A stretch of DNA of 64,000 nucleotides. Source: Psococerastis gibbosa (lineage: Eukaryota; Arthropoda; Insecta; Psocodea; Psocidae). The first letter of the stretch is position 1; every line of letters begins with the position of its first letter. Under the pieces are notes generated by a model, which saw only the letters and a list, made by a program, of their open reading frames with translations, was not told the DNA's origin and made no database searches. The DNA lies in the NCBI GenBank assembly GCA_963971405.1, contig OZ020484.1, positions 20,770,001 to 20,834,000 of the forward strand. Direction: 5' to 3'. Of the stretch, positions 30,609-41,400 are shown one piece after another. The position numbers were made by a program, and so were the translations under genes.

Positions 30609-31507
30609 CAGGGTTTGTCCGGAAAGTAATGCCAGTGAATTTTTTTACGGAGACTACGCGCAAGCGCGCGCTTTACTGGCGCAGATTTTGGTGGGGGATC
30701 TGGCAACAAGTTCCAATAAGCGTCAGCTGGCTACCAATCGTTGTAGTGGTCACATCAGTTGTTCCATGTGAGTCGGTACAGTAACCCGGTGCAAGAAAAA
30801 AAAGCGTTTGCTTGAGCAACGGATGGCGATCAGGTTTTGTGTAAAACTGGAGAAAGTGCTGCGGAAACCATTATAATGTTGAAGAAGACTTTCGGCGACG
30901 ATTGCCTTTCGGGCAGGCAAATTTTCCGGTGGCAGAAGGTCGGGAAGACGCCAACGACGAGCCCCGCGCTAGACGGCCATCAACCTCCATTACCAACGAC
31001 AATGTGCAACATGTGCGTGACTTCTTGAACACTGATCGACGTGTAAGTGTCCGTTTGATTTCGGATAAATTAAACATTACTAAAACCTTAAACAGACAAC
31101 AGTAGTAGAGGTTGATGGCCGTCCAGCTCGGGGCTCGTCGTTGGCGTCTTCCCGGCCTTTTGCGGAGGCCTTGTGCCACTGGCAACTTTGCCTACCCGAA
31201 AGGCAATCGTCGCCGAAAGCCTTCTTCAACATTATAATGGTTTCCGCAGCACTCTTCTCTAGTTTTACACAAAACTTGATCGCCATCCGTTGCTCAAGCA
31301 AACGCTTTTTTTCTTGCACCGGGTTACTGTACCGACTGACATGGAACAACTGATGTGACCACTACAACGATCGGTAGCCAGTTGACGCTTGTTTGAACTT
31401 GTTGCCAGATCCCCCACCAAAATCTGAGGCAGTAAAGCACGCGCTTGCGCGTAGTCTCCGTAAAAAAAAAAAAAAATCCCCTGACATCACTTTCCGGACA
31501 AACCCTG
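30609..31507. mobile_element. Head-to-head mariner transposon hairpin
   Basis: Both ends are CAGGGTTTGTCCGGAAAGT in opposite orientation, flanked by TA. Each ~440-base arm encodes the same N-terminal part of a mariner-type transposase (KLEKSAAETIIMLKK, FGDDCLSGRQ, then GREDANDEPRA and GRPSTS), a helix-turn-helix DNA-binding region. The left arm runs somewhat further (VRDFLNTDRRVSVRLISDKL). The catalytic DDD/DDE half is missing from both, so this is two truncated 5' halves joined tail-to-tail. It lies 75 bases past the aminopeptidase stop codon. Confidence 0.88.
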
Positions 31508-31689
31508 TACATAATAGAATAAAATTATTTTATTAACTATTTTCTGTTTTTAATCTCATTCTCAGGTACCGTAATATTATATAAAGTTTAGAACAGTCTC
31601 CAGAAGTTGTAACAGAATAAAATGGTTTTATTTTGTTTATCTTGTCGGATGAATTTTGTACATTTAATTTATGTTATTTATTGCACTGA

Positions 31690-32110
31690 AATTACGTACA
31701 TTGAAATTAGGGCGAAATTTCTGGGCCTACCTATTTTCTCACTATATTTGGAGCATAATGCTTTATGGCTGCGAGACGTGGTGCATCTACGAAAAAGAAA
31801 AGTTGGAAGCCTTTCAAATAAGGTACTATAGAAGAATGTAAAAAATATCATAGAGACCATATAACAAAGGGAGGTGCTCCAAATATTTTAGGATAAACGA
31901 AGCAAGGATTATTACCTTCATAAGAGAAGACCAAGTGGATAGGGCACATGATAAGACATGAGGTACTCCTTAACACCAGAACAGAAGACGCCATTGAGGG
32001 CACCAATGCCAGGGGCCGACCAAGGAAATCGTACGCGGAAGAACTCAATCAAGATAAGAAATGCGGATCTGAAAAGAACGGCCCTGGACAGAGAAGATTT
32101 ACACACCTCT
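31690..32110 (+). pseudogene. RTE-like reverse transcriptase C-terminal remnant
   Basis: Reading across frames gives LYGCETWCIYEKEKLEAF, then a YYRRM and ISWRDHITK-like stretch. This is the familiar C-terminal region (YGCETW..RRLEAFE..W.DHVTNEEVL) of RTE-type LINE proteins. Further degraded text follows to about 32110. Many stops interrupt it. Confidence 0.6.
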
Positions 32111-32779
32111 GATGCTTCATGATACGACTGATGCACTGCACTATAGTTCAATACAATACAGGTGCTACAATATATCACTAGTGGATACCGTCTACGCCTG
32201 TCAGGTCACGGCAGAGAGCAAGGAAAACAGAAGGGTTTGAACCGAATAGAGGTTTATCTCTATCTCAAGCTAATAATAATTGTGTTCCAACATCCTACCG
32301 TCCTCAAAGCTAGTAAATAAGGAGAGCCACTGCTTTAAGCCTATATAAGTCAACAGATGCGCTAACTTCTTACAGCAGCAGCATACAGCAAAATTTGAAG
32401 GCACTGGCATCTCCGCGCATGTGAATCAATAGACCACTTTTTTTGTAGGAAAGTGCATGCGGCCAATCAATCAAAACATTGGCTTTCGACGTCATTTCTC
32501 TCTGCAGTCGGCATTTTTGATTTTTATAGTTAAAAGGTTCATCTGCTGATTCGATAGCAATGTCGTAGTTCGCAGCTAGCTTGTATTTGTGCGAGTCTCA
32601 ACCAGAGGCAACTGAATAGGTTCTTCGGATCGGATCCACCCATTGACTTCTTTGATTACGATTTATCTTTTTGAAAAATAACATTGTATCGGTCAATGCG
32701 CCATTGGGGCAGACCAAAATACTGATTTTTCGTATTATGGTGATCCATATTATCACAGACTCCTTTCTAATTTGGCTTG

Positions 32780-32865
32780 GGCTGGATCGGACCGGCTGTG
32801 AATAGAACCCATTACTATTGCATTTGCAAACCACTGGACTACACCACCGATACAAAGAAAATTGA
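32780..32865 (-). repeat. SINE family B head fragment
   Basis: The minus strand reads ATCGGTGGTGTAGTCCAGTG, with a box A TAGTCCAGTGG at 32831-32841. It is the same head as the adjacent fuller copy at 32866-33095. Confidence 0.6.
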
Positions 32866-33095
32866 GATCTGGCGTCCGAGACTAGAACATCTAGGGTGCA
32901 CCGTTGCTACTGAAGGCTGGGCTCTAGTCCAATCTGCTGCCACAGCGAGATTCAAAGAAGCAGTGGGTCTCGACTAGTGCGACTGGGGAACCTATGGGCC
33001 CAAATTGTGGCCTGGGTCCCGACTAAAAGTTCATACTACTAACTATTGCATTAACAAACCACTGGGCTACACCACCGATAGACAGAAAAATAACT
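32866..33095 (-). repeat. SINE family B, tRNA-derived
   Basis: The minus strand has a perfect Pol III box A, TAGCCCAGTGG (33059-33069), in ATCGGTGGTGTAGCCCAGTG. It is followed by the body GTCGGGACCCAGGCCACAAT..GGTTCCCCAGTCGC..GAATCTCGCTGTGGC..GGTGCACCCTAG. Box B is degenerate. A related copy lies at 20795-20960 and a partial one near 47990-48240. Confidence 0.7.
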
Positions 33096-33305
33096 TCTTT
33101 GAAGGAAAAAAATAACTCACCATTTTTTTTATAAAGAGTACTTATACTTAATACCCGTTTGACGTTTTTTATAAAATTATATAAAAAAAATTGTAAGAAA
33201 GTTGCGTCTAAAATTAATCTTAAATAAAGGAGATTCCAAATATGTTCTCCTACTGCAATTTAGATGCTCCACAATAATAAAACATTACATAAGTGTATTT
33301 TAAGA

Positions 33306-33598
33306 CAGCGGTTCCCAACTTATTTCGTACCGCGACCCACCAAAGTGAGTCAAATTTTGTCTCATAACTGATAAGGACAAAATAAATAAACAATTGCCTG
33401 TGTAAGACTAAGCTAAGGCAAGTTTTAAACATTGCCATGCATATTACGAGTATTCCATGTTTTCCTGATCCATAGCATTCAATATATAAGTGTTATTATT
33501 GCTTTCCAATTTATACGTAGTATAAGGAAAGCTTTGTGATGGCGGAAATTTTTATATATAATGTTATACATTCAATGTCCATAGGTTGGAAACCGCTA
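33306..33598. mobile_element. hAT-type MITE with nested repeat
   Basis: The left end CAGCGGTTCCCAAC and right end GTTGGAAACCGCTA are inverted repeats of the common hAT/Charlie-like terminus, and the left interior (CGCGACCCACCAAAG) fits the same group. No clean 8-base target duplication is visible. A fragment of the giant-hairpin family (GCTTTCCAATTTATACGTAG..) lies inside at about 33497-33560. Confidence 0.6.
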
Positions 33599-35199
33599 CT
33601 AAAAGGAACGGCAGTTAACCAATTTATACTTAAATCCTAGATCAATACTTAAATAATAATTTTTGAATGTAAATAACTAACTACAATAATAGGGGTACGT
33701 AGGTAAATGTGAAATTCGAAATTAAATGTACACACAAAAGCAGGAACACAATGTTTCCTTATAAACGCTTGACGTCCAATTCCACATTATCCCTATGCGA
33801 TCTGTAAGTACCCCTAATGACAGTGCGGAATAGAAATGAAAGAAGTATCTACCAAAATGGCATGGAGTTTGTCAGGAGATAAAAAAAAGCCAATGCCTCC
33901 TGTGTACACCATTTTACAAATTATACTTTGTAGATCTACGAGGGGGCTTTCTTCCCTGCATTCATTTTTGCTTTCCTTTTATACATTAGTATAAGGACAG
34001 CTTTGTTGCTTATTGAGCTCATTCCATGATGAGTACGTTTTGGTCAAGTTTCCAAAGAAAAAAAAAAAAAAAAAAATCGTACTAGTTCTATTTAGCATTT
34101 ACTGCCAACGTTTCATTGACAGTGACGCAGTGTTGATGAAATAGCTTACGAAAAGTCAACAAACCTTCAAGTACGCTACTTGGCAGTTTCGAAGTTGCAA
34201 CAGCAACTCATGGTAAAAACGTAGAATCTGCCAGTTACGAAGTTAAAGTTATAACATGAGGTTTTATAAGGGTGTTATTTTATGTGCTGACAGAGTCAGC
34301 TTATGATTTGGATAGGACAATGTAAATTGCGATATCGCAGCGTAATGTATGCGTTATTATGTGAATTACACGAGACCAGCTGAATAGCTGTGCCTTAAAT
34401 TTGAATTTATGCAATTATTTTAATGAATATTCTAGTTTAATTTAATGAGAATTATACATCTCTTGTAAAGTTTTCTAAAAATAGAAAAGGTAGCCCAATA
34501 TTAGAATTTAATCACAGAACTAGACAATTACTTTTTAATGCTAATAATAGATTGGTGTCAATACCCTTGCAATAACTTCAGAACAAAATAAAATCGGTAT
34601 TAAAACCCTGGACACAAGTCTCAAAAGTGTAACTTAACATAGGTGCAGTATTTAACAATGAGATCAACAAAACAACAGCAACAATAACAACGACTTAACG
34701 TCATGAAGGCGTTATTTACGGGGTAGTTCATGTCACCCGTCCCTATTTAACTCACCCACTACAGAAAAATTGCATACAGCCATTATGCAAATTAAGATGT
34801 AAAAAATTAGAAAACAAAACTGCTTAAAACATTTTTCTGAAGAGCTAAAATTTTAGTACCAACATTGTAAGTTCAGCCAATGACAAAGATAACTTCTGAT
34901 TTCATTAGCTTCATGTTACATGAAATTGAGTCAAATTTGTTCCCACTCCACTAAAACCAAAGGAAAAGATCTGCTGTAGGTCGTTACAATATTTAGTGAA
35001 TCTACAATGAAGAAAACTTGCCGGCTACTTTCCTCAAACAAAAAGTGTTCAACCTAATAAATCATCCTAAAACAAAGTATTCTAAAATGAGGTAATACTA
35101 AAATATAAAAAAAAACTAGATGTATCTTACTGTACTATTAATTAATTAATGTTGATTAGAATGAGTCAGGATCGCTCCTGAAACAAGATAAAAACAACA

Positions 35200-35205
35200 T
35201 TTATT
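35200..35205 (-). promoter_or_regulatory. Candidate poly(A) signal of p53
   Basis: TTTATT on the plus strand gives AATAAA on the minus strand, about 275 bases past the p53 stop codon. Confidence 0.3.
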
Positions 35206-35479
35206 TTCAGCTATTGCCTTAGTTAAATGACTACCTGCATGCACACATACATGGCGACTTTACCTCTTATAGCAATATTGTTATGCATGATATTGATTGC
35301 TTGATTAATTGCAGCAATTAAAGAATAAATAAAACCCCTGGATCACCACAGCCAACGTAATGTCAGGCAATGTCTGGCCAAAGCGATAAAACATTATATT
35401 CAAAATGCTTCACGCCTTATGGGGGTGGTGGAGGCCATAATGCGGGTCTGAACAACTTGTTGGTGAGTAAATTATATAC

Positions 35480-38400
35480 TCACATTTTGCTCTCCACGGT
35501 GTTGAGAAACTCAGTGAGGGCTGTGAAGGAACTGTGTGAAGGCGGAGTGCGGCGCAAGAGACTTGTAGCAGCGGCATGATTGAATTCGAGAACTTTCCGG
35601 AATACGTCTCTGTCCTCAAATCGGATCTGCAATCAAAAGTAATACTGAGTACTTCCCAATCGCATGCGTCCTCAATAAATCAGTTGCGTCAAGGTTTATA
35701 ATTTCAATTAAAATTCTGTACTGCTAGCAGTTGCAGTCTCTCCGTACGAGCACTAAGACGTTTGGCAATCATTAACGCTTATTATAAAATCTGTGAGCTG
35801 TATAATCGTACTATGGGTAATAACAATTTTAACGTTGTTCACCAGGTTTGTAGTACTTCATAAGTATTTTAAACTCTTATTTTTTTTATTGAAGTGAAAA
35901 CTTCTTTAGCGGCGTTGAGCACATTTGTATTATTTAGATTTTAGATGAGGGATAAAAAGGAAAATTGAGATGAGAGGAATTGCAATGTAAGAAGACTACG
36001 CATCTAGAGTGTGTGATAGCCGAAAAGGCCACCTGATTAACGTAAGAAGACCTATTTTGACACAAACTGCACAGCAATTTGTATGTGGAACAAGGTGATT
36101 AACATGAATAACGTAGGAAGACCGGTTTTGACTATGCATACTATACCCAAAATACACTCCAATTTAAGACACGGCAAGGCCGGCCCGCACATGATTAACA
36201 TAAGAAGACCCGTTTTGACTGTGTATACTATACCCAAAACCGGTCTTACGTTAATCATGGGCTTTGCTGTATTTTAAATTGGAGTGTATTTTGGGTATAG
36301 TATGCATGTTTGTTCTACAAACGAGTTTCTCTGCAGTTTGTGTGTAGTGTAGTGTCCATAGTCGGAATAGGTCTTCTTACGTTAATCAGGCGGTTTTTTT
36401 CGTTGATCATTGAACACACCCTGGATGCGTAGTATTCTTACAATGCAATTCCTCACATGGTCAGTGTTCAAATAAATAATAATAATAATAATGTCAACTT
36501 TTACACCAGAAATAGTGAAAAAAAATGAGTGAGTACTTTATACTGTACATATGTACCTACACATACGTTATAGTTACAATATTTGTAATATGTTTATCAT
36601 ATAAATCAATGTTCATGTTTTCACTTCTACCGGCACCCCCGGAGTCCACCCGTTTTTTTTTAAAGGTTAATGACTGAATGAATGAATAACGACTTTATCT
36701 CCATATGAAAAAATGAATACCTATTTCCCTTCGTCACGCGTGAACGGCTGGACCGATTTCACTTTTTTTTTCTTCTTTTTTTGTGTTTGTTATTGTCAGG
36801 TAAAGGTTCTTATCACAGAAAAAAATTTAAAAAATTGCGCGGAAAATTAGAAAATTCAGGAAATTGAATTGATAATCGGGAGCCCCGAAGGGACGAGCTG
36901 CGTATTGCCCAATGGAGCCACGTTAATGCGAGGCCTCGAAGGCGCGAGCTTCCGCCCGCCGGCCATGTTCAGCTTGTACTTTATACAAATGGCGAACAAT
37001 TAATCGCAAAATCTGATCATTACAATTTAAGGTACGCGTAGCTGGTTAACGAGAATACTCACCAACAGGCTCGGCGCATCATCAGTTTGTAGTTTTATCC
37101 TTTTTGACAGTCTTAAGGCAACGTTTTTCTCCATTAGGGATAGAGAACGCCTTTTTCCGTTTTCATTAATTTCAGAAGCCTCGTGAAGAGAGGCTTCATC
37201 TTTCTTCATGTCCCGCGAGGGGCAGGAACAAATCTTTACGCTCAATTTCTGGCGACCAACGACTTCGCCACTGAAAGAATAACGAAATTAGAACAATATG
37301 TTTTTGCTTCCCTATGTATACGTTAGTATAAAGAAAATTATGTGATGGTCGAAATTTAGGATTTCAGTGGATTTATAAGTTTTGAGGTTCCAGGAACCCA
37401 AAAAGTGATTGTTACGTCAATTTGTTCGTCGATTTGTGGGGAAACTACACGGCGGATTTTGATTAAATTTGGCATGTAATCATATCTTTTTATTTCGGAA
37501 TAACTCAAGGTCGAGACAACCGAAATTTAACACCAAAACAATTATTTACCATGGATCTACTCATATTATCTATCTGGGTACCTATACTAATTGATAAATG
37601 GGAAAGCATGGGTTCACTTGTACCCGTTCTTTTTTTGTTATGGCTTTGATAAAAGATTAAAAATATTTTTTTTAGTAACATTAACATTACATTGTACTCG
37701 GTATCTTGAAACAGCAGCAAATAGGCATAGAAGGGAAGTGTTTTGTAGGTCCGAGTCAGTACTAGGCACCAGCATATACTATACATTTTTACTATTTTTA
37801 GATGCTAATAATGCTTAATGGTAATAATATGTAATAGATAAATTACGTCAGTGGACAAGAAGGGATGTGATTAGAAATGAAGTGATGAGAAGAGATTTCG
37901 GGGTGGAAAAACCACTGGTGGAGAGGATAACGAGACTGCAATAGTTCGGAAACGTAACGCGAATGGATAGCAGCAGGTGGAAATGGCCAGACGAAGACAG
38001 AGCGAAGGAAGAGATAAAGGAACAAGATTGAGTACGACCTCGGAAAAGTGGGACTGATGACAACAAGTACTGCACTATCAAAGGCGGAGAGGCACAAGAG
38101 TGGAAGAGGCTCACAACTCACCTCAACATCATTAACTCAACATATTAATGATGATGACGAACTGATAAATATTTTACAAAACACTACCTGCACTGATGAT
38201 AATAAATAAATATCGACTTTTTTGCTCTATTACTAAGCCAACCCAGCGGAGTTAGGGTTATAAAGCCCTCTCTTATACTCAACTAGGAAGACCCGGGACC
38301 GCTTGCTGCCACCAGATAATGTAGCAAGTGTGGGACTCGAACCAACAACCTTTCGGGTGAAAGTCGGAGTGATGATGATTACCTTGAGCGTTCCAGCGTA

Positions 38401-41400
38401 AAGAGAACTGTAATTGGACGTCGCATCATACCCAACGAGCATGTGGTCTTACACATGAACTTGTAAGTCACTGTGACAGCACCCGTCCCAGGTTGCGGCT
38501 CCCCTAGCGGGACAACCACACTGCACCGCTTTGATTCGGCGTTTTGCTCATAGATTGCGCCGTTGTTTTCACTGCGAATCACATGAAGTACATATTCGAA
38601 ATCTAAAAATGAAATAATCAAAATAAGACAATGACCTTTTTGGCTTTGGAGTTGGTGCAGTCAGAAAAATTTCAATCTCATATTTTTTTATTGAGAAATA
38701 TTAATGAATCTGACCAATTTACCTTGAATTTTTGGCTGTTTATATACCTAATGGGTTTCGAGATCAGATTGGTGTAACAGGAAACATAAATTTTTTCCGG
38801 ATCATGACTTAGGAATTGGTGCAAATTTCAGTGTCTATCTTGTCAGTTGTTGCCTAAAAGCCTTGTAATCATGAAAATTGGCATCGGCGACGTGTTTTAT
38901 GTCTCATAAGTCATAAGCCTTCCCACCAAAGATTTCACATTAATCACATCACTCGCGGACCAGGAGTCGCGTTTTTTATGGCTTATAGGTTCGCATTGAA
39001 GTAGGAGACAACCTTGGACCGAAAATTAGCCTGTACAGTATATTATTAAAACCATTTACGTGAGAGCATAATGTTAAAAAGAAGTTCGATAAACCTGGAA
39101 ATAATTGACAAAATCTAAAAAAAAAATACGCCCACGAACCATCACCAGCTCTGAAAAAATTCATGTGCCGCGTTCCTAATGGAAATAAAAATTGTCTCAT
39201 AACTGAAATAGTAAAGCAACGAAACCTGCTAACAGAATGACATACTATTGCAATGCTAGCCTGTGAACTTCGATCAAATCAGATTTGTTCAATCTTTACT
39301 GATTATTCAACTGTATAATTAAACGTAACAAAAATTAGTTATGGCATAAAAAGTTCGTGAATATATAACATTGGCCCTTCATAGATTTGGTCTCAATATC
39401 ACACTAATAGTAGATTCACCTACTATTATATAGTCAGTCAACTCCCCTTTCCCCCGAGGTGAAAGAGTCTGCCCTTAGGGTGCCTCAAGTTAACAAACAG
39501 ACTCACTCCCCCCGCCAGGCTGACAGGGTTGCTTAAAGCAGAAATGCTGAAAGTAGGCATTGGAAACAACAACAGATTCACCTACTTTCATTAGTTTCGT
39601 CATCCCTACGGGCATGTAATAGACAACGCAGAACTGCATCTTTCATGTCTTGTGGATCTGTGTAGACTGGCAGCGCGCGTACTACAAAATCAGGTTCGTG
39701 TGGAAGCCACTTGAATTGTACAGGAATCACTTTCTGCCAAACGATGTATAACTTGTTCAGGTCCTTGGAATACTAATACAAAAAAATTAAATTTAAAATG
39801 ATTACCGAAAAAATAAAAAAATATAATTTGCGATAACCAATTGAAATACATTTTGCTATTTAGTTTTGGCGTCAAACCATAGTTTTTTATTAACAATTAA
39901 TTGTGTTTGGTCAACAAAATCTAGAGTAAATCCAAAACACCAATCGTTACAGGCTGTACCGTAAATAGTGGCAGAGTTTGCACTTACAGCCCATTTGTTC
40001 TTTGCCGGAGGAGATCCATCGAGGAGAACAGAGAAATGATATGGGCCAGGGTAGTCTTCACGAGCTGGCAGCGACCCCGTTGACTGTGTGTAAAACGCGG
40101 TCGGAAACGTCGAGTCTGCCGAGGGGTAGGGGGGCGCCACGTACAGTTTCTGATCAGGAGGCTCATCGTACTGAAATTTACAAAAAAAACATCGAGTCAT
40201 TATATTGGTTTTGATTTACAAATTATACAAGAACATTCGCCATGAGCCAGCTTAATGCCCTTGAAAACTAAGAATTCACAGATTATCTTGATGATTGAGA
40301 GATGAGTCAACCTTAACCGATATTACTTGGAACCCTAATAAAACCCCGATAGACATTTTATAAAACAGTAGTACATCAGTCCGATAAATAGACGGCTTTC
40401 TTTTAAATAGCTTGCATTGTTTATGCATTTTTCATCTGACCCTTTCATACCTTTGTAGCTGTGAAACGAGGAATTAATTAACTTCGTCAAAAATTTCGGT
40501 TTTTCCTTGTTTACAAAATATTTCGAAATCTCTCCCTTAAGTTCTCCCTCGTAGAACCACATAGAGTATGGCAATATAAAGTGCCCTTGTATCGTTTGGC
40601 GTATGCCATGACAGTTTTTTGCGGTTGCTGCATTATGGTAAGTGGAATTGTCTAATAGGAGTTTCCATTTCATGTAAATGGATTACTGATATGTTAATTT
40701 TAAACATAGTGATAGGACACGATACTATAATAATCACTTCGCAAAGGCTACAATTTTGGTTTCTTAAAATCAATAATAATATTAATAAAAATAATAGGAA
40801 AAGTCCCCCCCCCCCCGTCAAATATTACTTTATAGTAGGGGAGCCCACGATGCTAAATGGGGATTTACTCGAGCGTCATAGAGACCTATTGGGTTTCAAA
40901 GCTTAGGTGTTAAAGAGAAAAAAATGTTACAAGTACACGTCTTCAGCGGTGGAGTAAGCGGCTATAAATTTTCAAAAATGTAAAAAAAAAAACTGTTACG
41001 TGGACATACTCGAGCGCGTCAGATATTGATAGCATACATTCCCTACGTATTTTTAATAATCTGCGTACGTTAATCGGACCGTTTGCATGGTGGGCGTGGT
41101 CGTATGTAAGGGTTAAAAAGTGAAGAAAAAAAAAATTTAATCGGGCGCGTCAGATTTTTATAGGGGATGTTAAGTGAACCTATAAGCCCACATTCAATAA
41201 TCGGACGATAAGGATGTGACGCAAGGTAGTGGCAAGTAGACAAGTGTATTATAGGTATCACACAGCTGCTAGCATTAAACTTTCTCGAAGAATCTTAGTT
41301 ACTTCGGCTTGTGGAAATCGTCAGATTATATATTTTTCGTTATCCCTGAATTATTTCCTTCCAAAAAAAAAAATAATTTAGTCAGTCGAGAATGTCGAGA

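Larger units (their letters stand above)
31508..35479. other. Intergenic region between aminopeptidase and p53
   Basis: No host gene is seen. The region holds an RTE-like reverse-transcriptase remnant, SINE-B copies, a hAT-type MITE and fragments of the giant-hairpin family (33497-33560 and 33968-34010), described separately. Bases 34100-35190 are AT-rich with nothing recognisable. Confidence 0.5.

Noticed and set aside
36000..36440. CRISPR-like array from repeated GATTAACGTAAGAAGACC units
   Set aside because: Spacing is irregular, units occur in both orientations, and the locus is an intron in an animal genome.
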